This document shows, piece after piece, positions 53,531 to 64,000 of a DNA stretch of 64,000 bases. The notes under the pieces are model-generated. The model made no database searches, was not told the DNA's origin, and saw only the letters and a program-made list of their open reading frames with translations. How positions within the stretch are numbered: the stretch's first letter is position 1; every line of letters starts with the position of its first letter. Origin of the DNA: Lepraria neglecta (Eukaryota > Ascomycota > Lecanoromycetes > Lecanorales > Stereocaulaceae); contig CM065651.1 of assembly GCA_033220425.1 (NCBI GenBank), positions 3,596,001 through 3,660,000 on the forward strand, in the 5' to 3' direction. The translations under genes and the position numbers were made by a program.

Positions 53531-54275
53531 TAGTAGTTAGAAAGTTGGCTTATAATTACTTTATAATAGTTATCTGCTTAGTGAATATATAATTGAGTAA
53601 TCCTCTAGCGACGAAGCCTCCGGGCCCGCTTCGCAGCGTCTTGAGCACGTTGGCGCTGGTCTGGCGTTCGCTCGCCCAAGGCCCGCGCATATAGTATAGT
53701 ACAGTATAGTCGCATGCAAAATCGGCTTCCGCTTTTTGCAGTACATCTCACTGGTTTCAATAAATCTTAGCCCACGAGTCTTCTTGGCATAGCTCTAGTT
53801 CGAAACATTGCCGGGTGCAATCTTAATAGCTCGCAGCAGCTGGACACGCCAAGCTTGAGAATCTTAAAGTAAAAGTCTGTTAGAGCGCAATCAGTAAAGT
53901 ACTTACTCGTTCTCATTACAACCTGGATATTATGATAATTTATATCATATGAGTAATGCTACTTTGGCCGTACCTCCAGAGACTTGCGTTCCAGGTATCA
54001 CATCAAAGAGGTCCGTGCAATGGACGAACGCCAAGGCCCAAGGTTTATAGCTCCAACCTGTCTCTGACCAAGTAACCCCTACCCGTTACCTTCCATATCT
54101 CCCGCGCGATACTCTTTTTCCTTCTTGGTATACTGTTCAGGCTGGCCGTATGTACTCATACTGTAAGCCCTCTCAAATTTAAGCTTCTGCCTTATCAGAT
54201 ATTCTCATCGCTTCCGGGTTCGGACACGTATACTGTTGCTTGGTCTGGTCTCATCTGGCTCTGCCACCCGCCGCC

Positions 54276-55767
54276 ATGGGTCTCGCATCAGATAGTCTCT
54301 ATTTTGCTCTTCATCCGAATCAGCTAAGGATGATAGTTCAATGGTGGGTCTCAACCCGTATCCAGAATTCCTGCACACGTTGTATGGTTGGCGAAGCTTG
54401 CTAACCAGTGTTCATTATTCGTGGTAGGAAACTGCGGCATAGTCCTATACACGAGAGAAACAAAAAGCACGAGTCTACAACAGCCAAGGTCTGCTTCGAG
54501 TTCTTGGATAAGACTGGTCGTAGCTTTAGCTCAGTCGTCAAGGAGCTACACCCTGAGCTACTATTGCCCGTGTGTGTGTTCTACCTGATACTGCGTGGCC
54601 TTGATACCATTGAGGATGATACCTCGATCCCTCTCGAGACAAAGGAGCCGCCCCTTCGAGACTTCAAAGATTATCTGGAGCAGGATGGCTGGACCTTTAC
54701 CGGTAATCGCCCGGAAGAAAAGGACCGCCAATTATTGGTGCAGTTCGACAACGTCATTGCCGAGTTCAGGAATATGAAACCAGTCTACCAAGCAATCATC
54801 AAGGACATTACTGACAAAGTGGGAAATGGCATGGCCGATTTCGCGCGAAAAGCGGCTTTCGGGGATGCCGGCGTCAACACTGTCGAAGAGTACGACCTCT
54901 ATTGCTGGTACGTGGCTGGTGTGGTCGGCGAGGGTCTGACTCGCCTCTTCGTCGGGGCCGGGCTAGGTGAGGTAACCTTGATCAACCATTTCCATTTGTA
55001 TAAATCGATGGGTCTCTTGCTGCAGAAGAATAATATTATTCGCGACGTCCGTGAAGATCATGATGACGGCCGCCGTTTCTGGCCCAAAGAGATTTGGTCC
55101 AAGCACGTCGATAAGTTTGAAGACCTGTTCGAACCTGAGAATCTCGAGCTTGCCCTCAACTGCAGCTCCGAGATGGTCTTGAATGCTCTGGGGCATGCGA
55201 GCGACTGCTTGTCGTATCTTGTTGGATTGCGCGAGCAGAGCGTGTTCAACTTTTGTGCCATTCCCCAATCCATGGCCATGGCCACGCTGGAGTTATGTTT
55301 CCGTAATCCGGCCGTCTTCGAACGAAACATCAAAATTACCAAGGGCGATGCGTTCCAACTGATGGTCGAGTCCAGCCAAGATCTTGAGAAGGTGTATAAG
55401 GTCTTTTGTCGTTATGTCCACCGAATTCAACAAAAGAATAACCCCAAGGACCCCAATTTCTTGAAGATCAGCATTGCATGCGAACAGGTCGGTACTCTTA
55501 TAGCTGTCAGTGGTTTCTTAGCAGGTAGCTGACTCTGTCTAGATTGAGAGATTTGCTGAAGCTCTAGCACCACAAAGCGTCGAACTTGCCAAGAGCAAGA
55601 CCAAGGGGAAGGCTTTGGTTGCCGGTAAGGGGCGAGTTCAGCATCAGGCCGGCTTCAATGAAGAAATTTGGTCCACTACTGGACGAGTGTTTGCCATTTC
55701 AGCAGTCATCTCAATCTTGGTAGTAGGAGCCGCCTGGCTCATGGAAGCCCGCTTTAATCTTGCTTGA
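54276..55767 (+). CDS. erg9: Squalene synthase (farnesyl-diphosphate farnesyltransferase)
   Basis: Erg9 joins two farnesyl diphosphates to squalene in the ER membrane, the first committed step to ergosterol. Exons are 54276-54343, 54428-55487 and 55543-55767, about 450 residues. The AUG has strong context (CCGCCATGG). The first join gives [16 protein letters not shown]. Core motifs are [20 protein letters not shown], the first Asp-rich motif [33 protein letters not shown], the second Asp-rich motif [19 protein letters not shown], and [19 protein letters not shown]. The last exon adds EERFAEAL-like sequence and a C-terminal membrane anchor ([19 protein letters not shown]). The gene looks fully functional although it stands in a transposon-rich island between inverted repeats. 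Confidence 0.96.
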
Positions 55768-56036
55768 CCTCTTGCTAGGCAAGAGCTCAAGAGTGGAAAT
55801 TTGCGCCCTACCCTAAAGTTACTTTGCTGATTGAGATTTTGCGTTCTTTACCTCATTCTCCAAAATTGAGCAGAAAGTCACATGAAATTTAATGGCTGTA
55901 AGGCAGCAACGTTTAACGTGGTCGGAAGCGGTTCAGAAATAGCCACAGCATACAACTCAAACGGAACTATGCAAAAATCGAGATGTGTGCAGAGTTTCTG
56001 TTCCTTTAAAGTCAAAGTACTCATGGTTTAGTTCGT

Positions 56037-56063
56037 CACGGTGGGTTTCTCGCCACGCAGGGA
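56037..56063 (-). repeat. 27-bp repeat, right copy of an inverted pair
   Basis: Perfect reverse complement of 51679-51705. On the minus strand it is followed by CGAAC-AAA as in the left copy. It lies about 270 bp downstream of the ERG9 stop codon. Confidence 0.9.
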
Positions 56064-57039
56064 GGGGCGTTAAAAGTCTCTGTGGTACCCAGCAGGTCGG
56101 GAGGGCTAACAGACGACAGTCCCAGAGACCAACCTTGAATATTTAGCAACCCTGAAATACCACTTGCCGTGTCCACGCCCCTTGGTCATTCCCTTCATCT
56201 GCTCTTCTCGTAGTTCTCTTGGATGTCCATAAATCCTTTCATTTTCACACTGTGGTTCTATGAGCCCTATTGTCCGAAGAATTCACATCATTTCCAATAC
56301 TCACACGCTACATCGATTGCTAAGGCTGCAAGTCAACGTAGACGCCGGGCTTGGTTGGTCTGGAGTAGGCTTATCCGTGGAGGCCTTATCGAGCAATGCT
56401 TGAGCATTCAGGGAAGAGGAAGGCACAGACTGCTTCCCGCCAACCCCAGGTATCTCTAATTCGGCATTCAGCGGTCCTGATCCGTTGCAGAGCCTCATCT
56501 TTGAAGAATTGAATCGTGCACAGACCGCTTCTTGGTGCAAGACGCATGCCCAACATCTCAAAAAAGCGGCTGCTCGCGAGTGGAACGGCCCCCCATGCGG
56601 GTGAGAAAATCTTGCTGACTTGGATTGGTACGAGGTCATGTTTAAAGTATTCGGAATGGCTACCGGAGCTAAGATTTGTATCTGTAGCTAAACTGTAGTG
56701 CTAAGACACCTCTATTTACATGTAAATACTACCTATAACACGTCAATTATCGATGTCGGCGCAAAAACGAGGCCGGCAAGTCAGTCCAGCAACCCGGGGC
56801 GCAGTCGCATATGCTAGAAATCTAGGAAGATCACCGCTTAAGACAATACAGGCCCGGACTCAGGTCCCCCGGTCCCCAATTTCTAACAATGCCCGGCATT
56901 CAGGCTAAAATCCACGGGGGAAGCTCTATACACGCCCAAAACTCAGCTGCCGGGACGCGCTCCGGTAGACCCCCGTTACTGTCGCAAGAGTAAATTGATA
57001 CTATGTTCCGGAAATCAACGTCTAGCTACGAATGGCGGC

Positions 57040-57960
57040 AATAAACGTGGATAACTGTAGCCCGGGAGGTTGACGTTACAGCGTCTAGGGCAACAGTCGA
57101 GAGGGCCTTTCATGATGCAGGCTACAGGCGATACTCCCCGCGTTCGAAGCCTAACCTAACGCTAGTGATACGCCAAAAACGGTGTCGCTAGTGCCTAGAT
57201 TACGCCTATTAGGGGTTTATTTTAGGCTAGGATTAGTTATCTGCACCGACGAAATATCAGTTAAATTGGGTAAGAACCGGGATAAAATACACGGTACGCG
57301 GACGAAAGATGAGGAATAGGAGCCGGCGTGCTTAGAAAAATCATTTACCGGGTACTCTATATTTATATTCTAGGGGTAATCGCCTGGAATTGGAAGGGCC
57401 CATACTATATCTATATGCCGGAGGAGCCGGTGTTACAAAAAGCTTCGATTACCCGGCTAGCTACTGCGGACGTTATACGAAAGCGCGCTGAGAAGGCAGC
57501 GCACGCCGAAAGAATAGCGGTACTACTCGCTGAAAGAACGGCGCATACCCGGGTAGTATCCCACCCCGGATACTTCAACTTTTTGCCCTGTCAGCGGTTA
57601 ACACGGGGGGAATTAACTGGTACCAGTACCAGAAATGTGTCCTCGAGCCACTACTACTACCGGCGTACCACGAATTTACTGCGCTACACCAGGACCGGAC
57701 CGTATACCTAATGCAAGACGGCGCTTCTAACCATACGTCGCAGTGGCAAAAAACCACTATTTACTTAACACTGCGTTAGTACTCTGGACTGGCCCGGTAA
57801 TAGCCCTGACCTAAACCCTGTAGAGCATATTTGGAGTCTTATTAAGGACCAGGTAGCAGCCCGGCGGCCGTTTATTAAGGGGAAAGAGGCCCTGCGGCTC
57901 GGATATTAACCCGTTTATCAACAACGTGGCGTCGGTATACCTAAGTTTTAGAGTATAACG
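57040..57960 (+). mobile_element. Relic of a Tc1/mariner DNA transposon
   Basis: Decayed DDE transposase. The helix-turn-helix part reads REVDVTASRATVERAFHDAG and YRRYSPRSKPNLT. The first Asp block is VICTDEISVKLGKNRDKIHG near 57240, the second is YLMQDGASNHTSQW near 57710, and the third is DWPGNSPDLNPVEHIWSLIK near 57785-57840, with the catalytic acidic residue in VEHIW. Stops and frame changes are frequent. Terminal inverted repeats were not found by eye, so the ends are unknown. Confidence 0.82.
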
Positions 57961-59180
57961 GTGGAAATAACTTCCACGGATAACTTATTAAAATCATAAT
58001 ATATATACTCGTAAACTACGTGATTTATTTTATCGGTTGCGAAAAAACAATGTTCGGAGATCGCCGCGGCGGCAATTCCGGCTTCAATTGCATTGACAGG
58101 GACTTAAGGTCCAGAGATACGACTAATGCAGTCATGTTCCCGGCGTGGAAAAGATCTGCAACGCCAATGAGGCTGAGAGTGGGGACGTTTCATGCTGCTC
58201 TGGCCGTTTCCTGAACTTCCTGCGCTCTGCACAGCCCTTCTCGGGCGTCGAATAGTCGTGTCGCGTGGTAAGTTGCTGGTACCAGGACCAACGACATTTG
58301 TCAAATATGCACTGAAGGAAAGAACACCTGAAAACGTTTCATGAAACGATCAGGTGCAGGTGCAAGAGCAGGGGCGGGCCGCAGAACTCGACCTCTTAGT
58401 ACCAGTGTGGCTTCCGCCCCCAAGCCCCTAACGCTCTATCTAACCAGATGCTAGATCAAGCTTATCAGACCAGAATTTAGCTACAAATTTTTGCTGCATA
58501 CTGCTCTGGGGCAATGTGTGCGTCAAATTTCGCCTGTCGCGGAAAGGCTGTTCAGAGATCTACTTGTCTAGACAGTTCCAAGGTCATCGGACCGACTTCG
58601 AGACCTTGTATGAAACCTTATAAAGACTATAGCTGGTATTATGCTGTGTTTGCAGGAATAGCTGCCCCGCCGGGGATCTTCGCTGCAACTAGATATTCTC
58701 AGCCTTGTCTTGTCCTAGAAGCTGTCCCCACTCCGAGGCCTGAGCCAACTGATTCATTAGACTTGGGCAGGGATTTGATCCTCCTCGGACACCTGCAAAT
58801 CCTCCCCCTCTTCTGAAACATGGTACGTAGCAGTTCCAGTGACTGCGCCAACGGAACGTTCGGTCCGGAAGAGACCTCGACTCTCAAACACTGCCCAAAT
58901 AAGCGACTACGTAAGACGTGATAAGGCAAGCGTCCGGGAACCGCATAGAAACCAACTTCATGCAGGGCAATGCTTCCTGGCGTCGCCCCACAGCCGTAGT
59001 GACCTTGACTTTCCTTCAGTGGACAAGCAGTGAGGCTGAAGATATACTTAAACATATAAAGGGGTGTGCTTTGCTTCTCTCGTTTGCTGCTTCTCATCCT
59101 TGTGGATTTTGGAATAACTCTCGCTTTGACTACTGCTTTCGCACGCAAGACTGTTTAATTCTGAGCTCCCAGTTTTCGAC

Positions 59181-61357
59181 ATGATCCGAATTCTCATCCG
59201 CACACTGCTGCTACTCTCTTTCATCTTTGCCAATGAAGGTCTGAGCTTCGACAACGGCGCCATCTCCGATTGGTCTCTCCAGGGAGTCCCCGAAAGACGA
59301 TTGAGAGCAGCTAAAAGACACCATGAGCTTGCTGCTCGAGACCTTAAGGGCTGCCTTAGCCACGAACACCATCTGCACTACGTCGATGGTGAGTACATCC
59401 ATGATGATTTCATAGCTTAACTAAATCTTGCCCTGATTCAGACGATACTATCGAGTCTCAATTTGCTGCCAAAGTCGGCATGAAACTTAAGACTCCCGCC
59501 CTCTTACTGGAAGACATTGAGCACCACATGGAGCAAATCGATTGTTTCCCATCCAAGATTTACTTGTATTTCAGCTCGGAGGAGGCTCTACAACATGCTC
59601 GTCAGGAATTCAAGAATGTCAGGAATTTTCTTGTCATCACATCTCATGAGGGTTGTAATGAAGATGGCGAGCGCGATCCCCACCTGTACGTCGCCCACTA
59701 ACAATAGTATATACAAGGCTAATTGCAGAGCTGTAGTGTTTCAGAAGCCGCAGTACATTTGCACGACCGTTTGATCATCCTGACCGTCTCCGCCGTCCCT
59801 TGGAAGAGCGCGTTCGAGACCATGACCCTCGACTTCGGAGAGAGTGACGATGACTTCACACCCCGTCGGCATGGCGATCTCCGGCCGCGACAAGCAGCTG
59901 CCCCTTCACAGTCTGCCGTGACATCGGGAGCCGCTGCATCATCTTCCTTGCCCTACCCAGCAGCCCCTACGACTACGCCCACAGGCGTTAACGTTACGGC
60001 CACTTTCAGTCCCTCAATAACTGACACGCCAATACTGCCACCTGATACATCTCTCTCAGTCTCCGGCCCTGCAATGTAAGTCCTACTTTCAAGGTCCCGC
60101 CAACAAGCTGACCCTGTGTCAGACCGGCTGGGTTTAAGATTACCTGCAAGAATTGCACCATTTACGGAAGCATAGATCTTGTCGCTGGATCTTTCGCTAT
60201 GAGTAATATAAACGCAGATTCAAATCCAACAGGAGGGGGTATTATCAATGATACTCTAAGCGCTCTCAACGATACTGAAAGGGTTATTGACTATCTCGAG
60301 CATGGCTACATCGAATTCCGGTCCAACAACTTCGGAGCGCATATTGAACTTGAAAGCTCAATCGGCGATTCAGACACACTTAAGACCTACACGGCACCGC
60401 TCCCGGTCATTCCTATAACACCATTCCAGGTGCGTTACATCTGTCCTGGCGAGATCCATTCCATGGCTGACATCAATCAAAGATACCCGGTCTTGCATCT
60501 ATAGGTCCTCAGCTCAACCCGCAGCTTTCCGTAGCATTCAAACTTTCCGCCGAGCTTGACTTCTTCTATGGCTTCGAAGCAACGGTGAGTTTTGCTTCAA
60601 CACTATGCAGTCCATGGACTAACAGTCTCCCCAAGATACCGGCCGACTCCTACATCTACCTTGATGTTCATAATTTGACAAATTCTACCCAGCAAGGATT
60701 GTAAGTATCACATAGTATTATTGGTCTTGTTCACTTCGGCTGACCTGGCTGGAAAGTGACAATACCAACGTAACCGCTTTGCCATTCCAAGCCGAGATAC
60801 CCGATGTTTCGTTGACCGTCCAAGGAGGATTTGTACCCGAGTTGCTTCTCGGTGTCTCGTTCGTTGGAGGCAAAGGGTCGGCAGGTGCGGGTGTCTTCCT
60901 AAATACCCCGGTCATCACCACTACATTCTCGACGGTCAGCCATGTCGACAACAAGTGCGAGAACGTTACCAATTCAGCCACTGCGAACAAATTCCTGAAC
61001 GGCATATTCGACACGCTTACCCATATAGATTCATCGGTCGAAGTGGCATTGGGTGTGGTCGCCGAAGCTGAAGTGGACATTGGTGATTACTCCTTCAAGG
61101 AGAATGATCCAATTACCATTGTTTCGAAGTCATTCCCGTTGCCAACGGAGTGCATCAGCTTTGACAGTAATGCTAAGACATACGGGCCACCAACCGGTAC
61201 TTCGGGGTCTTCGGGGTCTTCGGGGTCTTCGAAGCCTACTAAATCAAGCGCTGCGAACTTGCTCAAACCTTTGCCGCATCAGAACAATGGTTGGGGACGT
61301 CTGCTGGTGTTTACTGGGCTTCTTCTCGTTGTGTCTGCTTGTCTCATGCTCTTCTGA
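59181..61357 (+). CDS. Secreted, probably GPI-anchored fungal protein (DUF7029/DUF7223-like)
   Basis: Seven exons: 59181-59388, 59442-59685, 59731-60075, 60123-60429, 60483-60584, 60636-60700 and 60757-61357, about 623 residues. A signal peptide (MIRILIRTLLLLSFIFANEG) starts it. An N-terminal domain with LKTPALLLEDIEHHMEQIDC and FLVITSHEGCNEDGERDPHL resembles the fungal DUF7029 family. A Ser/Pro/Thr-rich linker follows. A second domain begins FKITCKNCTIYGSIDLVAGS and includes EHGYIEFRSNNFGAHIELE, like DUF7223. A Gly-Ser-Ser repeat coded by tandem GGGTCTTCG units (61206-61230) precedes a C-terminal hydrophobic tail (LLVFTGLLLVVSACLMLF), typical of a GPI signal. Several NxS/T sites suggest glycosylation. 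The family names are from memory; the function is unknown. Three of six acceptors read AAG. Confidence 0.8.
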
Positions 61358-61716
61358 TCGGAAGGTGCTTGGTTCGGCTCAAGTATCTTGGTCTATTTGA
61401 CATTCGGCTACTCATCGTGAAAGGCTCGGCGAGGAACGCAAACGGTCTTTTGTATCCGTCAAGGGTTACAGTGGACAGAGTATGCCTTACCTCTATAAAG
61501 CCAGTCTGTTTCGATGCCGAGCGTTGTAGCCCACCACTCGGCTAAAATTGCTAGAGCGAAATGTTTGAAAGAAAGGCGCGAAGCTTCTGCCTCGAGTACC
61601 ACAATCATCACATCAACCTTCATAACGAGGATGACTAAGAAGACAAACTATGCAAATCGCGCTAAATACACCTAAAGATCCCAACACTTCTGCCGAAGCC
61701 ATTCCTTCTCCCTGCA

Positions 61717-63600
61717 TCACGAAGCGCACTGTGTCCCATTCTGCGTACAATAGATCATCTGCACCGGCCCGGCCCCAATCCCCCTCTGCACCATCCTCTC
61801 CCTCATCTCACTCAGTCTCGGACTAGCCGTAACTTGGCTCCTGTTCTGCCCACTTGCATCCTTGGAACCACTCCACAACACTTCAGCAGCAGCACATGCT
61901 CTCGGCCAGACCATGTCGTCCAGGTTCACGCCATCAACTTGCTCGCTCCAGATGTGGACTTCGCCGCCTAAGACTAGCTGGGTTGCATTGGCGGGAACAC
62001 CGGCGAGAGGGTCGTAGGTGTACATGAGGCGCCAGTTCTTGGTTGGTGTGCAGTAGTCTGCGAAAGGCCAGGCGGCTTGAGCGGTGCTTTGCGCAAAGTC
62101 TATCCATTGGCCTCGGCCGCAGTCGAGATACTAGATTATACACTATTAGCATTTGTTATACGAAGTTAAGGAGAGGTATTTACCCAATAGTTGGCATCTC
62201 CCGCTAATGCTTTGTGGCCTTGAGCCACGACGTTCGCAACAGCGGTGTCAGTCTGCCAGGTTTGCACCACAACGTCGGCTCCAAGTGTCAAGTTCCATTG
62301 AAGCAACATTTCCTCCCAGACAACTGGTGTCATGCCCGCAGCTCGAACCTTGTCGTGGTTGTAATCAACGAGCTTTTGCAGCAAAGGCTGAATTACCTTG
62401 GTGTCATTCGAATTCACAGTCGGGTCCAGCCCATAGACATTGGCATTTACTTCATCGCCGCCAGTGTGGAAGTACGCGCTAAATGGATTTACGCGGGGGA
62501 GGAGATCGGCCCATAGTTTTTCGAGGAAGTCATAAACAGCAGAATCATTGAGCTTGAGCTGACCTGTTGGTGGCTCAGCGGAGTAATTGGCCCATCCCGG
62601 CTGGACATTAAGAGCAGCGACTAGATCTGGATATGACAGCCCAACGGCTGCCGTATGGCCGGGCATATCGGTCTCGATGATGACTTGGACGCCTCGGTAG
62701 GCGCCATATGTCTGAATGGCCGCCAGATCGTCGGGGCTGTAGGAGAGACCTTTCATATATGCTCCCAGGTCGGCGAGCGGAGGCAGTGCTGGGATTTGGA
62801 TGGTCCAGGACTGCGCATCTGTGGCATGCAAATGGAGAATATTGAATTTGTTGTAGGCAACAGCATCGATCGTGCGCATAATGTCATGTGGAGAAAAGGG
62901 GCTTCGTGCTACATCTATGTTCAGGCCTCGGTGTTGGAATTTGGGAGCATCTTGGACGTACACGGGTGCAAGATTAGTGTAGATGCTGTTGCCGTCTCCG
63001 GTGGTATAGAAGAACTGGGTGAATGTCTCCAGAGCTCGGATGATCCCAACGCTCGAGACAGCATTGATCATGACTGCTCCGTTAACAGTAATGATAAGGG
63101 AATACGACTCGTCTACGGCGCCGGCCAGAGGCTTGAGAACATTGGATGGGTCGGTAGAATTCTGCTGGATGGCCACGTTACTTATGGTGCCGTACGAGAC
63201 GTTGGAAGGTGGTTCGAAAATTGAGTTGCGAGGATGGAATTTCCAGGGTACGAAATTGTCGTTTGATAGCTCGTCTTTGGTGCGGGCGATGGCGGCTTGG
63301 ACAATGCTGTAGCTGTCCATTCCGGTGGATGAATTTTGGTTGGTGACATCTTGGCTAGTGGTATTGGCGTATGGAGCATTAGCGGTCTAGGAAGGAGAGA
63401 GTTAATAAACGCACGGAAGGCTGGTATGGGAGTCTTACTAAATTGACTCCATTATTGGGTTGATATGAGAAGGCCACGTTTGGCGAGAGCCATAGGAACG
63501 TGGAGCCGTGTGTGTAATCCAAGGGTATAGGCCATATTGCAGTTGCGCGAATGGTGAATAGGCAAATCGTCAAGATCTGCGTGGTAATTTTGAAGGTCAT
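61717..63600 (-). CDS. Beta-N-acetylhexosaminidase, glycoside hydrolase family 20
   Basis: A secreted exo-enzyme that removes terminal GlcNAc or GalNAc, important for chitin turnover. Exons are 63600-63439, 63386-62184 and 62130-61717, about 592 residues. A signal peptide (TTQILTICLFTIRATA) is followed by the GH20 N-terminal domain (FLWLSPNVAFSY, ESYSLIITVNGAVMINAVSS). The barrel begins PKFQHRGLNIDVARSPFSPH and has ILHLHATDAQSWTIQIPALP, GVQVIIETDMPGHTAAVGLS and the catalytic Asp-Glu pair in YFHTGGDEVNAN. Further sites are PVVWEEMLLQW, DVVVQTWQ and YLDCGRGQWIDF, with GGEVHIWSEQVDGVNLDDMV near the end. All introns are GT-AG. The gene is intact. Confidence 0.96.
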
Positions 63601-64000
63601 CAGTGTGCAAGAATGGCAGCTGTAACCGGATAGCGGACGAAAGGGGTTATTCGGGAAAGAACACTGGCGCTGCGTGATGTAAGGTGGAGAACTTTTGAAT
63701 ACAGAAATACCAGATATTGGTGAACACGAATGGGTTTTGATGTTGAACTTCGTGAGCCAAGAAGGCGAAGGTACAAAGAATTGCTAGTTTTTGCTCCTTC
63801 GCTATAACGAATTTCCTTTTGTTCTTTCACAACAATATGTTGGTACTCAAAGAAATGAAAGGTTAGAAGGCGATGGAGATAAAGGCAGTGGAGGCGACCC
63901 GATACCGCAGCATTCGCGGGGCAACTACTCCCTGCATTGGCTTGCATGCACTTGCATGTGCGCGATATCTGACCTGCAGGCAAGACAACCCGAGGATCCT
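63601..64000. promoter_or_regulatory. Upstream region of the hexosaminidase gene
   Basis: The last 400 bases of the window lie upstream of the leftward GH20 start and should contain its promoter. An open minus-strand frame ending at 63600 has no recognisable content and abuts the GH20 AUG, so it is probably the 5' leader. Confidence 0.4.

Larger units (their letters stand above)
51500..54275. other. Gene-poor stretch with transposon relic upstream of ERG9
   Basis: About 2.8 kb. It holds the left copy of a 27-bp inverted repeat (51679-51705), a Fot1/pogo relic (about 52450-53530) and TATAGTA-rich sequence near 53690-53715. The last few hundred bases are TC-rich and likely the ERG9 promoter. 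There the word GTATACTGTT occurs twice, exactly 100 bp apart (54128 and 54228). Confidence 0.5.
55768..59180. other. Gene-poor, repeat-containing stretch
   Basis: About 3.4 kb with the right copy of the 27-bp inverted repeat (56037-56063) and a Tc1/mariner relic (about 57040-57960). The parts at 56070-57040 and 57960-59180 show only short open frames with no family resemblance. No rRNA or tRNA is seen. Confidence 0.45.

Noticed and set aside
51679-56063. Calling the 27-bp inverted pair the terminal repeats of the pogo element
   Set aside because: The relic ends near 53530 and the right copy lies beyond ERG9, over 2.5 kb away; pogo/Fot1 elements are about 2 kb. The pair is reported as unexplained.
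1-64000. CRISPR arrays, operons, ribosome binding sites, rRNA or tRNA genes
   Set aside because: The window is fungal nuclear DNA with spliced genes; no spaced direct-repeat array and no convincing tRNA cloverleaf or rRNA segment was seen.

Overview
The window is nuclear DNA of a filamentous ascomycete (Pezizomycotina). The evidence is short introns (about 45-230 nt) with GT-AG or occasional GC-AG ends, dense genes on both strands, fungus-specific families, and DNA-transposon relics whose stops look like C-to-T decay at CpA (RIP-like). I cannot fix the class. Exon borders were read by eye from splice signals, frame continuity and remembered family sequences; no search was run.

0-16.6 kb holds mostly conserved genes: an allantoate-permease-type MFS transporter, the E2 enzyme Ubc1, the proteasome ATPase Rpt2, the ribosome-biogenesis ABC-F ATPase Arb1, a PLC-like phosphodiesterase, an HPP-family membrane protein and a class I methyltransferase. 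16.6-20.2 kb is a decayed stretch with one dead membrane-protein gene and an unexplained open frame.

20.2-27.5 kb is the most notable region. It carries a mycosporine-type (C7-cyclitol) gene set: a Gfo/Idh/MocA oxidoreductase, a MysB-like O-methyltransferase, a MysA-like sugar-phosphate cyclase that is clearly broken, and an open MysC-like ATP-grasp ligase. The pathway appears to have lost its first enzyme while at least one later gene stays open.

27.7-35.3 kb carries Sec72 (with an apparent one-base frameshift in a C-run), a Tpo1/Flu1-type MFS pump, a MARVEL-like membrane protein with a repeated proline-rich tail, and an OTT_1508-like deaminase. 36-42 kb is a second graveyard: a cytochrome P450, an aldo-keto reductase and a 4-coumarate-CoA-ligase-like enzyme stand side by side and all are broken, probably a dead catabolic or secondary-metabolic cluster.

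42-51.5 kb returns to intact genes: a seven-TM protein, a copper amine oxidase, the CCR4-NOT deadenylase Caf1, complex I subunit NDUFB3/B12 and the WD40 protein Wdr70. 51.5-58 kb is a transposon-rich island with a Fot1/pogo relic and a Tc1/mariner relic. Squalene synthase (ERG9) sits inside it, and a perfect 27-bp inverted repeat brackets ERG9 and the pogo relic. 59-64 kb encodes a secreted, probably GPI-anchored protein and a GH20 beta-N-acetylhexosaminidase.
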